Shown here: positions 1 through 9,439 of the stretch, piece by piece | How positions within the stretch are numbered: position 1 is the stretch's first letter | Layout: each line of letters opens with the position of its first letter | Source: Methanobacteriota archaeon | GTDB taxonomy: Archaea > Thermoplasmatota > Thermoplasmata > RBG-16-68-12 > JAFNFQ01 | NCBI GenBank assembly: GCA_017885655.1 | Contig: JAFNFQ010000008.1 | Location: forward strand, 96,500 to 129,407 | Reading direction: 5' to 3' | DNA length: 32,908 nucleotides | Position numbers and translations under genes: made by a program | Notes under the pieces: model-generated | What the model was told of the DNA's origin: nothing | Seen by the model: only the letters and a program-made list of their open reading frames with translations | Databases searched by the model: none

Positions 1-1
1 C

Positions 2-496
2 ATGGCCACGCTCTTCGGGATTGCGCCCCTTTTTCTGGTGTTCATGGCCTTCATGGGGAACCCGTTCGACCCCGCCGCCTTCCCCATGATCCTGATCGGC
101 TCCGCGGTCATCGCGGTGGCCATGGGCGCAGTGTCGCGCGCGAAGAGGTACCCGGTGGGTCTCACGATCACGAAGGGGAGCGTGAGGGAGGCTCGCGGTG
201 TCCCCCGGAGAACGACGGGGCCAGCGGGGCAATCTGCTGTCCGGCTCGGAGACGTCGAGCTCGCCTCGACGGTGGCGGTCATGCAGAACCTGCAGGAAGG
301 CCGCATGAACTCCATCGTCTTCGTGCCCCCGAACGAATACGCGCCCAACGCTGCGGCGAGGAAGCGAGGGTGGATCCTCGGCGCGAACGGGATCATGTTC
401 AAATCGCCTGTGTCGTGCTCCATCATCCCCGCCACGGCCAACCAGGGCCCGCCTCCACCGCCATCGACTATGCAATCGATCTGGGGAGGGAAGTGA
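2..496 (+). CDS. Small membrane protein, unknown function (possibly 5'-truncated)
   Basis: The frame encodes 164 residues beginning at an ATG on the second base of the window, so the true start may lie upstream. Two hydrophobic segments (about residues 3-18 and 27-44) are followed by a soluble tail with no motif I recognise; the end is proline-rich. The stop is one base before the ATG of the next gene, so the two are almost certainly co-transcribed. That neighbour is also a membrane-anchored protein with a soluble C-terminal domain, which suggests a shared envelope role, but no specific function can be assigned. Confidence 0.6.
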   Translation: MATLFGIAPLFLVFMAFMGNPFDPAAFPMILIGSAVIAVAMGAVSRAKRYPVGLTITKGSVREARGVPRRTTGPAGQSAVRLGDVELASTVAVMQNLQEGRMNSIVFVPPNEYAPNAAARKRGWILGANGIMFKSPVSCSIIPATANQGPPPPPSTMQSIWGGK

Positions 497-497
497 G

Positions 498-1322
498 ATG
501 CGCGCATCCGCCTTGATCATCGTCCTCGCGGCACTCTCAATGCTCCTTCTCTTCATGCCATCCGCCTCCGCGGCGCCGGGAATCAGCATCCAAGGCTACC
601 ACACGGGTGGGAGCTTCACCCCGAACGACGGCAGCTACCCCATACCCGTCGGAGTGACGCTCGAGGTGCGCATCTGGGACGACTTCTACGCCTGCAGCGA
701 CGCCACGGTCAATTGGGGCGACGGCACCGCGCCCGACACCGGCGGCACCGGCAGCGGTTTCGCGCAGACGTACGAGCACGTCTACACCGCGGCGGGGACA
801 TACACGATCACCGCGACTCAGGACGTTTGCCCTGGAATCGTGTCAGCGAGGAAGGTGATAGAGGTCGGCGGCATGGGCAACATGTTCGACCCCTCGAGCC
901 CGATGTTCTTTCTGATATTCTTCGCTCTCATCCTCGCGGTCGCCGCGCTCATCCTCGCGAATGCCAGGATCACGCCGCCGAGGCCCCGACCCGGAGCACG
1001 CCCCGGAGCGCCGCAACAGAACGCTCCACGCCCCACGCCTGTCCCAAGGCTCGGGTACTCCGGCATAAACGCGAACATGACGCATCACCTCGTGCGGCTG
1101 CGGGAGGTCCCGCCGGGGGCCCCGGTCCAGTACGACCCGCTGGGCCCGCCGCACATCGAGATGGTGTTCGGGAAGCCGACCAACATAAACGAGCAGGTCA
1201 GCTGCAAGGCGTGCGGGTCAAAGCTGGGCTACACCGTCGAGGGCTGGTTCTGCATGAACCCGCACTGCCCGATGATCGGCACGGGTCCGAAAGGATTCAC
1301 GCGGGGCACGCTGCAATTGTGA
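498..1322 (+). CDS. Exported PKD-domain protein with membrane anchor and C-terminal zinc ribbon
   Basis: 274 residues. A signal peptide covers about residues 1-26, ending in Ala-Ser-Ala. A PKD-like beta domain spans about 50-125, with the family hallmarks WGDG (73-76) and a Y-E-H-x-Y strand (92-96). A transmembrane segment lies at 134-155, followed by a Pro/Arg-rich linker (158-185). The C-terminus holds a zinc ribbon with Cys236, Cys239, Cys252 and Cys257. By this topology the PKD domain is outside the cell and the ribbon inside, an unusual pairing. PKD domains usually mediate protein or surface contacts. It follows the previous gene by one base. Function unknown. Confidence 0.8.
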   Translation: MRASALIIVLAALSMLLLFMPSASAAPGISIQGYHTGGSFTPNDGSYPIPVGVTLEVRIWDDFYACSDATVNWGDGTAPDTGGTGSGFAQTYEHVYTAAGTYTITATQDVCPGIVSARKVIEVGGMGNMFDPSSPMFFLIFFALILAVAALILANARITPPRPRPGARPGAPQQNAPRPTPVPRLGYSGINANMTHHLVRLREVPPGAPVQYDPLGPPHIEMVFGKPTNINEQVSCKACGSKLGYTVEGWFCMNPHCPMIGTGPKGFTRGTLQL

Positions 1323-1427
1323 ATCTGACTAGGGGAATCTGAAAGCGAGGGTGATTCCAGCTCATTTCGCTTATCGCGAATGAAAATCGTCGGCACGTCC
1401 TTATGTGCTATCACTCAGCTTGATTAA

Positions 1428-1461
1428 CATGGCCCGGGAGCTGGCGAGCCCGCGGGCCATG
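1428..1461 (+). promoter_or_regulatory. Perfect 9-bp inverted repeat in the leader of the coiled-coil gene
   Basis: CATGGCCCG (1428-1436) and CGGGCCATG (1453-1461) are exact reverse complements separated by 16 nt. The structure ends 20 nt before the ATG at 1482 and 9 nt before the Shine-Dalgarno-like GAGGTG (1471-1476). It could be a leader hairpin, an operator, or the terminator of the preceding gene, which ends at 1322; no T-tract follows. Confidence 0.4.
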
Positions 1462-1481
1462 AATCAGTCCGAGGTGTTGTC

Positions 1482-2336
1482 ATGCCCATGGAACCCAAGA
1501 GACCGATGAACCCCCCAAAGCCGATGAAAGCCACGCTGCTGAAGCTGTTCGTCATCAACAACGACGGCGAGTACGCAGGCGAGTACGCGGTCGACGAAGA
1601 CTGCACGGTCGAGTATGCGGACTGCATCGCTGCGATGGGGGACGCGGCCGTCGAGGACATGCAGACGATCCTCATGGGCAAGCTGAGGGTTACGATGATT
1701 GCGGGAACCAGCTTCAACCTGCTCGCGGTGTCGAGCGGGCCGCTCGGATCGCAGGAGCTGACGTGGGCAAAGGCGACGCTGACGATGAGCGAGGCGGTTT
1801 TCACCCGCGTCCTCGAGGACAGGAAGCAGCAGCCCCCGGTCAGGGACGAAGGGCTCGTGTCCGAGCTGAAGACCGTCAAGGGGAAGCTGAGCGAGGTCGA
1901 GTCGCAGCTCATGGTCGAGAAGTCGAAGGCGGAGCAGGAGACGAGGACCCTCAAGGGGCAGGTGACAGAGCTCCAGTCGAAGGTCGGGCGGGCGGAAGAC
2001 CTGGAGAAGCAGCTCGCCACCGCGGCCGGCAGGGAGCAGCAGCTCAGGAGGGAGATGCAGTCGAAGCAGGAGTCGATGCGAGGCATCGAGATGACCATAT
2101 CCAGGGCGATCGAGAGGGAGGAGGAGCTGCGTAGGAAGTTCGACTCTATGAAAGCTGAGAACGAGAGCCTGAGGAACATGGCGGCGACGGTCTCGGAGAC
2201 GAAGCGCGAGGTCGATGCGCGCATGGAGCTGATCAACAGGAAGGCGGCGGAGCTGCTCGAGAAGGAGGACGAGCTGAAGATGAGGGAGAGGAACATGCGG
2301 ACGCTGCCAATCCAGGTATTCGGCGGTGAACGCTAG
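1482..2336 (+). CDS. Coiled-coil protein with small N-terminal alpha/beta domain
   Basis: 284 residues. After a Met/Pro/Lys-rich leader (1-15), about residues 16-115 form an alpha/beta region starting with a short hydrophobic strand (LLKLFVINNDGEY) reminiscent of longin or roadblock-like folds; that resemblance is only by eye. Residues about 125-275 are a long charged coiled coil (repeated K/E/Q/L heptads, no prolines). There is no signal peptide or membrane segment, so it is probably cytosolic. The ATG at 1482 is preceded by GAGGTG at a 5-nt spacing. An archaeal cytoskeletal or scaffold role is possible but unproven. Confidence 0.75.
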   Translation: MPMEPKRPMNPPKPMKATLLKLFVINNDGEYAGEYAVDEDCTVEYADCIAAMGDAAVEDMQTILMGKLRVTMIAGTSFNLLAVSSGPLGSQELTWAKATLTMSEAVFTRVLEDRKQQPPVRDEGLVSELKTVKGKLSEVESQLMVEKSKAEQETRTLKGQVTELQSKVGRAEDLEKQLATAAGREQQLRREMQSKQESMRGIEMTISRAIEREEELRRKFDSMKAENESLRNMAATVSETKREVDARMELINRKAAELLEKEDELKMRERNMRTLPIQVFGGER

Positions 2337-2569
2337 CAGCCGCGGGAGCCGGGCTGGCCCCGCCGGTTGTCGGTGGAACGCGGCTCTCCCCGCATCCATG
2401 AGATATGTCTCCATGACGGTTGGCGGGCTACCGGCTTGAATATCTAGGACTTGGAGCGCGTTCGAGGGGACCGAGGTAGCACTCGTCAAGAACTGCATCT
2501 TGGATATTGAGGAGAATGCGTTTCTGCCCTAAAAATGATGATTCTCACTTCCGTCATTAACGCGGGTAC

Positions 2570-2600
2570 GCTTAAATATCTAGAGACTTTTATGGAAGCC
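2570..2600 (+). promoter_or_regulatory. Probable TATA promoter of the giant surface-protein gene
   Basis: The 319-bp gap 2337-2655 holds no gene. CTTAAATATC (2571-2580) resembles an archaeal TATA box, which would place transcription start near 2600 and give a leader of about 55 nt before the GTG at 2656. A near-copy of this element, GCTTGAATATCTAGGACTT, lies 136 bp upstream at 2434-2452. Confidence 0.4.
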
Positions 2601-2655
2601 GGAATATACTAAAAATTCCCCCGCATAATTCCTGGCGGTTATCGGAGCAATCGAG

Positions 2656-5600
2656 GTGAATCGCTTGAGTACTGAGAATGAGCTTGAGCTAGCGAATAGT
2701 TGGCCTGTGCGACGGATCGTGTGGATGTTCGGACTTGTGTTCCTCCTGGCGCTGGTGGCGCTGGTACTGGGCAGCAAGGGAGGCCAGGCCTCCCAGACGC
2801 TCGGGGACACGGTCATATCGACGCCCGGGAACGTCTGGGCGGACGACACCTACTACATGGAAGGCAGTCTGACGATCGCCGCCGGAGGCGAGTTGACCAT
2901 GAGCAACGTGGTCCTCCAGTTCAATATCACCAGCGACGGTGAGCACTGGCTTTCGGTGAAGGGCGGGAGCACGTTCGACGTCATGGGCGGAACCTTGATC
3001 ACGTCGAGCAGCTCGAGCCACTACGACTTCTGGATTGACGCCGCGAGCACGTGGAGGATAAGGGATACCATCATCGAATATGCTGGTTACGCGGGTGCGG
3101 GAAGCAGAGGCATAAGCATCAAGACCTTGCCGACAGTGGATGTGATGCTCGATAACGTAGAGATACGTTACAGCGGGGGCAACGGCATCTACTGGCTGAG
3201 CGACTTCAGGTCACTGACCCTGACGAATTGCCGAATTCATGACAATTCCAATGACGGGATACTGTTTCCCGGTCCGAATTCAGGGATTTCGACTCTGGCA
3301 GTGGATGGATCCGATATAAAATATAACGGCCGTGCGGGCATCTATATCGAGGGAATGGACGGGGCGACATTCACCATCAGCATAATCGGCAGCAACATCA
3401 TGAACAATCCCAACGAGGGAGCCCTCACCTTTGACCACGCCGCGGACTCGATAATCTCCGTGTCCTTGGATAGGAGCACATTGATGTACAACATGCACGG
3501 CGTGTACCTCGTCTACGGCAGCTACATCGATATGACCGTCAGCGTCGCGAACAGCACGGTATCCTTCAACGGCAACCGCGGCCTATCCACATGGGGCACG
3601 GACCATGCAGACATCGACTATGTCGTGACAGACAGCACGCTGGATGGGAACGGCATGTCACTGTCGGATTATTTCCACTACGGAGGCAACGTGAGCATGA
3701 CCGTAGTCCGCAGCAGCATCGCCAACGGCGGCTCGGACTGCCTCATGGTCGGTGACATAGAAGATGGCAGCGTTAACGTAGTCACGCGTGATAGCACCAT
3801 CTCAGGTTGCGGCGGGCATGGGGTATTGACGTACTATACCTACAATGCCGATGTGAACGTCCATCTATCGAACACCACCGTGGCGGGCAACAATTTGGGT
3901 GTTGCGGAATATGGGCTGACAGGGGGCAACTACATACTCACGGTGGATCGGGGGAGCAGCGTCTCGGGCAACTCCAACGACGGCATTGTCATTGACGGCA
4001 TAAGCGCCGGGAACATGACGGTCGTCTTGGATGACAGCGACTTCAACGACAACGGAAACCACGGCATCTCGATTCTGCCGAACGGTTACGCGTACCTTGT
4101 GAGGGAACCGCAGATCAGCCTCAACGGCGTTCTCATTTTGCGGAACGGCGGCTATGGGTTCTATATGGGCGACTACGCCACGAATTTGAATCTCGCCCCG
4201 GTCTTCAATGACGTTGTGCTCAACAGCAACTACGGAGGCATATACTTCATCGGGAAGATAGGTGGGACATTCACGTTCCATCCAACCAGCACATTCATCA
4301 TCGCCGACACGTATGGCTGGTCCTCGGAGTACGGCCTGTACATAGGACCGATGTACGACGCCGACCTCTCGGTCGACTTGACGCGCGCGCAGATCATGGA
4401 TCAGTCATCGGACGGGGTCCGTATCGAGGGGTCGTCCATCGTCATGCCCCTGGAAGATTGGCTGCCGTACGAAAGGATGGGCACGTCTGCGGTGTTCACG
4501 GGGCAGTACTACTACGTCTTCGGCGGGACGGAATGCCTCGGTAATTGCGAGACCGACGAGATTGTGAGGTTCGATTTGGCCAGCCACGATGCCACGACGA
4601 TTGCGACAACCCTGCCATCGTCCAGGATGTTCACGTCCGCGGTGTGGGATGGCGGCAACTTCGTCTACATATTCGGCGGGGAGGAGGACTGGCACTGGGC
4701 TTTCCTTGACGAGATCCTTCGCTTAGACATCAGGGACGAGTCGATAACGGTCCTGCCTGTCACCCTGCCGAGTGGGCTCATGGGGACATCCGCTATATGG
4801 GATGGGCAGTATGCGTACGTAATCGGCGGATACAGCGGATCCCCGCGGAATGAGATATACAGGTTCGATCCCTTGATGAATTCCATAACCCAGGTTGGCT
4901 ACCTGCCTTACGCCGGCAGTTACTGGGCTTCTGCGGTGTATGACGGAAGATATGGCTACATATTCGGCGGCTACGACGACTGCTGGTACTCCTGCACTCT
5001 CAACGCGATCGTCCGATTCGATCCCCTCACCGGCGACACATCCGTCGCGGGCTATCTGCCCGAGACCCGGCAGGGCACATCGGCCGTTTGGTCGGGGAAC
5101 CATGCGATCATCATAGGCGGGGACATGTACAGCTTCGGCAACTGGTGGGTGACCAGAAACAGCATCTACGCATTCGATCCGTCCACGAACACGGTGGAGT
5201 CGCTGCAGCCGTTGCCCGATTCGAGAGCTTACGCCTCTGCGGCAATTGACAGCACTGGCAAGATCGCCCTGTTCGGGGGGGCCCAGACAACTCCGATGGA
5301 TGCAACATACTCAGAGATCTTCGTACTAAACGTCAAATCGCTTTCCGTTCTCGACAATCTGGACATCTCGATACAGGGTTCCAACATCGCTCATAACCGT
5401 GGCAGCGGTCTCTGTGTCGGCATGATGAGCGGAGTTGACACGAACATCGCGATAGCAGGCAGCGACATGGGGGGCAACAGTGACTCCGTCTACCTGCAAT
5501 ACGCATACCACAGCCACCTGACTCTCAGCATGACGGGCAACGACCTCACGGAGAACTCCGATGCGGGCGTCTACTTCGACTACTTCGAGAACACCGACTC

Positions 5601-7929
5601 CGTCATCGACTTCCTTGGCAACGACTTGAGCGACTCCTACTACGGCTTCTATGTCAACTATTTCAGGAATAGCGCCACGACAACGCACATTGAGAACAAC
5701 ACGTTCGATTGGACGCACTACGCGATATACCTGGAATATCCATCCTACTTCGAAACCAACCCACAGGATCAGAGGCCCAGCTATTTCTACATCTACAACA
5801 ACGTCGCACTCAACCTCTTCAATGGTTTCATCTACTACGATCAGAACTACTACGCGCCAATATACTTCTACATAGACAACCTCGTGGCGACGGGTGAGCC
5901 GAGCAGCTACTGGAACGTCTATTTCTTCAACTTCGAGTACGCGTACAACGGGGACCTGCATGTCTGGATCAACAACGCGCAGGTTTCCGACGGATACTAC
6001 GGACTGTATTACTATATGGATGATGATGCCGACGCATACATCACGATCCGTGACAGCGTCTTCACGAACGTTTACTACGGTCTCTACCTCTATTACCCCG
6101 CGTACTACGCGGACCTGTTCAAGCTCGAAATCCTGAACACGGAGTTCTACATCTCCGAGTACGGCTACGGAATGTACATCTACTATCTGGGCGACGACTT
6201 CGGGTGCCGCTACGAGATGACGATAGCGGACTCCCTTTTCGATGACTACTCGGGGGACAGCTACTGGTACGAATACGGGATCTACGTGGACGAGGGCTAC
6301 AACGGAATGCATTCCTGGACGATCGTCGACACCGACTTCGCCAACTACTACGACTATGGCTGGTATCTGGAGGAGATACAGAGCGGCGGAAAGGTATCCA
6401 TCTGGATGTACGACGGAAGCTTCCGGGGCGCGCCGGGCCAGTATGCTGTGTCCATCTACGTCTACCAGGAGTGGTACGACGGCACCTGGGACATCAACCT
6501 CGTGAGCGTCGAGGGAGACCAGGCATACAAGATCGACGACAGCGACGGCGACATGTACCAGTCGTTCGTCACGGTGTACTGGTACATCGATGTGACTGTG
6601 TACACGGGCCTGAACCTCGACCTGCCCGCACCGAACGTGAACGTGCTGGTGTACGACAACGGTGGCGGGATAATCGCCGGCGGCACGACGGACAGCTCGG
6701 GTGTGGTCACCAAGCTCATCGCCAAGCAGTACAGGATGAGCTACGGCTACTTCGAGGCCTTCACGCCGCACAGCGTCGTCGCTTCGAACGGCATCGCCAC
6801 CGCCTCTGCAATGGTCTCGCTGGCGGGCGCGGACAAGAGCGTCGTGCTGCGCCTCACTGGTGATGCTGACGGGGACGGGCTCAACGACATGATTGATCCG
6901 GACGATGACAACGACGGTTACCCCGACAACGTCGACGCGTTCCCGAACGACCCGAACGAATGGCGGGACACCGACGGCGACGGGATAGGCGACAACGCGG
7001 ACCCGGACGACGACAACGACGGGTACCTGGACACGGTCGACGCGTTCCCGCGCAATCCCAACGAGTGGAGCGATACCGACCACGACGGCATCGGCGACAA
7101 CTCCGACCCCGACATCGACGGCGACGGCTACCTGAACGCCCAGGACGCCTTCCCGTACGACCCGAGCGAGTGGAGCGACCTTGACAGCGACGGGGTCGGC
7201 GACAACAAGGACTGGGACATAGACGGGGACGGGATCTCGAACGACCAGGACAGGTTCCCGAGGGACCCCAACGAGTGGCGTGACACCGACGGTGACGGGA
7301 TAGGCGACAACGCGGACACCGACGACGACGGCGACGGCGTGCCGGACACCACGGACGTGTTCCCGATGAACCCGAACGAGTGGGCTGACATGGACGGCGA
7401 CGGCGTCGGCGACAACAGCGACCCGGACATAGACGGCGACGGCGTGCTCAACGCCAACGACGCGTTCCCGAACGACCCCGCGGAATCGCGGGACACTGAC
7501 CATGACGGCATAGGGGACAACGCGGACACGGACAAGGACGGCGACGGCGTCCTCAATGCGCAAGACGACTTCCCGCTGGACCCGAGCGAGTGGTCGGATA
7601 TGGATGGCGATGGCGTCGGTGACAACAGCGACATTGACATCGATGGCGACGGGACGCTGAACGTCGTGGACGAGGCCCCCTTGGACCCGACGAGGTCAGG
7701 TACCATCTTCCCGCAGCCGCCGCAGCCGCAGCAGATCCCCGCCCCGCCGGACTACACGATGATCCTGGCAGTGATTGCGGGGCTGATGATCGTCCTGCTC
7801 CTTGTGACGATGGTGTCGATGTTCAGGAAGGGCAAGCCCGCCACGGAGAAGGCGGAAGAGGAGCCGGTCGAGACCGAGCTAGAGGAGAAGAAGGAGACCG
7901 AGAAGAAGGAAGAGTCCGAAGAGCTGTGA
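2656..7929 (+). CDS. Giant anchored surface protein: beta-helix, inserted kelch block, TSP3 calcium repeats
   Basis: 1757 residues from GTG at 2656, with a GGAG-like site 8-10 nt upstream. A hydrophobic segment at 21-39 acts as signal or anchor. Residues about 50-600 are right-handed parallel beta-helix repeats (recurring N-G-I, D-N-S and G-I-x-I patterns). Residues about 605-895 are kelch repeats with paired G-T/S-S-A-V and Y-x-F/I-G-G blades. A second, very Tyr-rich beta-helix runs about 900-1330. Residues about 1402-1680 hold seven 35-residue thrombospondin type-3-like repeats (DxDGDGxGDN, DAFPxDPxEW), a calcium-binding pattern. A transmembrane helix (1700-1723) and an acidic/Lys tail end the protein. 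This is a cell-surface stalk or adhesin architecture; the ligand is unknown. The gene is GC-rich like its neighbours. Confidence 0.85.
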   Translation: MNRLSTENELELANSWPVRRIVWMFGLVFLLALVALVLGSKGGQASQTLGDTVISTPGNVWADDTYYMEGSLTIAAGGELTMSNVVLQFNITSDGEHWLSVKGGSTFDVMGGTLITSSSSSHYDFWIDAASTWRIRDTIIEYAGYAGAGSRGISIKTLPTVDVMLDNVEIRYSGGNGIYWLSDFRSLTLTNCRIHDNSNDGILFPGPNSGISTLAVDGSDIKYNGRAGIYIEGMDGATFTISIIGSNIMNNPNEGALTFDHAADSIISVSLDRSTLMYNMHGVYLVYGSYIDMTVSVANSTVSFNGNRGLSTWGTDHADIDYVVTDSTLDGNGMSLSDYFHYGGNVSMTVVRSSIANGGSDCLMVGDIEDGSVNVVTRDSTISGCGGHGVLTYYTYNADVNVHLSNTTVAGNNLGVAEYGLTGGNYILTVDRGSSVSGNSNDGIVIDGISAGNMTVVLDDSDFNDNGNHGISILPNGYAYLVREPQISLNGVLILRNGGYGFYMGDYATNLNLAPVFNDVVLNSNYGGIYFIGKIGGTFTFHPTSTFIIADTYGWSSEYGLYIGPMYDADLSVDLTRAQIMDQSSDGVRIEGSSIVMPLEDWLPYERMGTSAVFTGQYYYVFGGTECLGNCETDEIVRFDLASHDATTIATTLPSSRMFTSAVWDGGNFVYIFGGEEDWHWAFLDEILRLDIRDESITVLPVTLPSGLMGTSAIWDGQYAYVIGGYSGSPRNEIYRFDPLMNSITQVGYLPYAGSYWASAVYDGRYGYIFGGYDDCWYSCTLNAIVRFDPLTGDTSVAGYLPETRQGTSAVWSGNHAIIIGGDMYSFGNWWVTRNSIYAFDPSTNTVESLQPLPDSRAYASAAIDSTGKIALFGGAQTTPMDATYSEIFVLNVKSLSVLDNLDISIQGSNIAHNRGSGLCVGMMSGVDTNIAIAGSDMGGNSDSVYLQYAYHSHLTLSMTGNDLTENSDAGVYFDYFENTDSVIDFLGNDLSDSYYGFYVNYFRNSATTTHIENNTFDWTHYAIYLEYPSYFETNPQDQRPSYFYIYNNVALNLFNGFIYYDQNYYAPIYFYIDNLVATGEPSSYWNVYFFNFEYAYNGDLHVWINNAQVSDGYYGLYYYMDDDADAYITIRDSVFTNVYYGLYLYYPAYYADLFKLEILNTEFYISEYGYGMYIYYLGDDFGCRYEMTIADSLFDDYSGDSYWYEYGIYVDEGYNGMHSWTIVDTDFANYYDYGWYLEEIQSGGKVSIWMYDGSFRGAPGQYAVSIYVYQEWYDGTWDINLVSVEGDQAYKIDDSDGDMYQSFVTVYWYIDVTVYTGLNLDLPAPNVNVLVYDNGGGIIAGGTTDSSGVVTKLIAKQYRMSYGYFEAFTPHSVVASNGIATASAMVSLAGADKSVVLRLTGDADGDGLNDMIDPDDDNDGYPDNVDAFPNDPNEWRDTDGDGIGDNADPDDDNDGYLDTVDAFPRNPNEWSDTDHDGIGDNSDPDIDGDGYLNAQDAFPYDPSEWSDLDSDGVGDNKDWDIDGDGISNDQDRFPRDPNEWRDTDGDGIGDNADTDDDGDGVPDTTDVFPMNPNEWADMDGDGVGDNSDPDIDGDGVLNANDAFPNDPAESRDTDHDGIGDNADTDKDGDGVLNAQDDFPLDPSEWSDMDGDGVGDNSDIDIDGDGTLNVVDEAPLDPTRSGTIFPQPPQPQQIPAPPDYTMILAVIAGLMIVLLLVTMVSMFRKGKPATEKAEEEPVETELEEKKETEKKEESEEL

Positions 7930-7943
7930 TCAGAGAGAACGAA

Positions 7944-7984
7944 CCGGGGCAGGCATGCGAGTCTCGGAACCAGCCGTGCCCCGG
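7944..7984. terminator. Hairpin between convergent genes
   Basis: CCGGGGCA (7944-7951) pairs perfectly with TGCCCCGG (7977-7984), and GGC (7952-7954) with GCC (7973-7975) extends the stem past one bulge. It lies between the stop of the giant surface gene (7929) and the stop of the leftward acetyltransferase (8028), where a bidirectional terminator is expected. No T-tract is present on either side, so function is inferred from position. Confidence 0.4.
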
Positions 7985-8027
7985 CCCCATCAAAAGGCCT
8001 CGGAAGATCGCCGCGCATCGATACAGC

Positions 8028-9044
8028 TCAGTCCATCGGCCTCCTGTAGAACACGGCCCTCCTCACGACCCTGAAGCCCATGCCCTCGTACAGGTGCCTG
8101 GCTCCGCTCGGGTTCTCCGCGTCGACCCCGAGGGCCGCTTCGGTCATCCCTCTCTCCCTCAGCACCTTTAGGCTCCTCGCCAGCAGGGCCCTCGCGATGC
8201 CCCTGCGCCTCCAGCCTCTCTTGACGGAGATCATCTCCGGGTGGCCGCGCCTGCGGTTGTACCTCTCGTTGTCCTCGGCGTCAACGAAGTTCAAGACGGT
8301 CCCGACGACCTCGTCGCCGTGCCAGGTTATCTGCCACATCGAGGGGTCGAAGGTCGGCGACTCCCGCCAGTGCGCGAACATCTCGTCCGATATCGGCACC
8401 TGGCTCCGCATGTCCTTGCACGCCTCGTTCCAGGCGTCTATGATGGCACGGTAGTGCTCGGGCTTCACCGGGCGCACCTCGACGCCTTCGGGGAAAGGGA
8501 GGTCGGGGACGTTCTCCAGGTCAGGGCGCACGAGCCTGAGGCCGTAGCGGTAGACGGTGTACCCTGTGCGCTCCAGGGCGGAGGCCAGGTCGCTCTCGGT
8601 CTCCTCGACGAGAGACTGGAGGAAGCGAGGGCTGTCCTTGGGGTTCGCCTTGGAAATCTCACTCAACCGCCGCTCGCTACGCCTGAGCATCGCCTCGCAT
8701 ATCCCTTTCCCCCGCCATTGCGGGAGGAGGAAGACGTGGTGGCCGTAAAGGTAGGTGCCCTCCGGGTCCTTGGCCCACCAGGTCTCCGAGTAGCCGACGA
8801 CGTCGCCGCGTACCTCGGCGAAGAGGAAGTCCTCGTGCGGGTCGCTGTGTTCCAGATGCCTGAACTCGCGCGCGAAGTCCTCGACGGATACTGTCAGCTC
8901 GAGCTGGTCGGCCTCCCTGATCCCCTCGATGACGGCGACCATGGCGGGGAAGTCCGACTCGTCCCTGAAGAGGCGGAACGCGAGGCCGGGGATGGCGGGA
9001 GCGCCGGGGATTTTCACCAGATCCGTTCGATGATTGGGACTCAT
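8028..9044 (-). CDS. Tandem GNAT-family N-acetyltransferase
   Basis: 338 residues, about twice a single GNAT domain. The N-terminal domain carries an acetyl-CoA motif (QWRGKGI, 109-115). The C-terminal domain has the canonical GWRRRGIA (277-284), then an N-P-S-G-A-R-H-L-Y-E-G-M-G-F segment (311-324) typical of the GNAT end. Two-domain GNATs of this layout include mycothiol-synthase-like enzymes, but substrate cannot be read from sequence. It probably acetylates a small amine or a protein N-terminus in the cytosol. It is alone on its strand, convergent with the surface-protein gene. The ATG at 9044 has no clear ribosome-binding site. Confidence 0.85.
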   Translation of the reverse strand: MSPNHRTDLVKIPGAPAIPGLAFRLFRDESDFPAMVAVIEGIREADQLELTVSVEDFAREFRHLEHSDPHEDFLFAEVRGDVVGYSETWWAKDPEGTYLYGHHVFLLPQWRGKGICEAMLRRSERRLSEISKANPKDSPRFLQSLVEETESDLASALERTGYTVYRYGLRLVRPDLENVPDLPFPEGVEVRPVKPEHYRAIIDAWNEACKDMRSQVPISDEMFAHWRESPTFDPSMWQITWHGDEVVGTVLNFVDAEDNERYNRRRGHPEMISVKRGWRRRGIARALLARSLKVLRERGMTEAALGVDAENPSGARHLYEGMGFRVVRRAVFYRRPMD

Positions 9045-9130
9045 GCGGTCTCGCTTTGCAGAATAATCGTTCTAGATGAGCATTTCGCTGCATGATGGAT
9101 TGTCGCGGATGGCCCCGTCAGGAGAGAACA

Positions 9131-9166
9131 GAAAAATATGACCGTCCAATAACATAGCGGACGGTC
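9131..9166 (-). terminator. Hairpin plus T-rich tail ending the leftward operon
   Basis: GACCGTCC (9140-9147) and GGACGGTC (9159-9166) form a perfect 8-bp inverted repeat with an 11-nt loop. Read on the minus strand the hairpin is followed by ATATTTTTC (9139-9131), the layout of an intrinsic terminator. It lies downstream of the small leftward genes that end at 9260-9436 and upstream of the acetyltransferase start. The T-rich stretch could instead serve as the TATA region of that gene. Confidence 0.45.
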
Positions 9167-9259
9167 GTGTTGTGGAGGGATGCTTGTTACCACAATGACG
9201 TTGCAGGCTCAAATAGATTCCGATTGAGAATCGACGAGGAGGGGCGTCCGGATGACTCG

Positions 9260-9439
9260 CTATCGCTTGACACGCCAAGCCTTGTCGACCATGCACCTGG
9301 CGGGCGTTCCCCAGACCGAGACGCTCTGGGCACGGTGCGCCGAGCTTCCCGAGACCAGATGAATCCGGGAGACCTTCCGACCCCACGCGAGCAACTTCTC
9401 GCCGGACACTCTTTCTCCAGGCCCGCCAAGTTCCGTCAT
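9260..9439 (-). CDS. Small ORF (59 aa) overlapping the winged-helix gene by ATGA
   Basis: The ATG (9439-9437) overlaps the TGA of the upstream winged-helix gene (9438-9436), a typical translational coupling. The 59-residue product starts MTELGGPGERVSGEKLL and is basic towards its end (W-R-V-K-R). It has no recognised domain. The overlap is the only argument for it being real; composition is ordinary for this GC-rich DNA. Confidence 0.35.
   Translation of the reverse strand: MTELGGPGERVSGEKLLAWGRKVSRIHLVSGSSAHRAQSVSVWGTPARCMVDKAWRVKR

Noticed and set aside
1424-2498. Two long minus-strand frames opposite the coiled-coil gene
   Set aside because: Ser/Leu- and Arg-rich shadows of the coiled-coil codons with no start signal.
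5326-7563. A 745-residue open frame on the minus strand
   Set aside because: It is antisense to the beta-helix and TSP3 region. Its Val/Arg-rich repeats are the complement of the Asp/Gly repeat codons.
8241-9095. A 284-residue plus-strand frame
   Set aside because: Antisense to the tandem GNAT enzyme, which has clear motifs.
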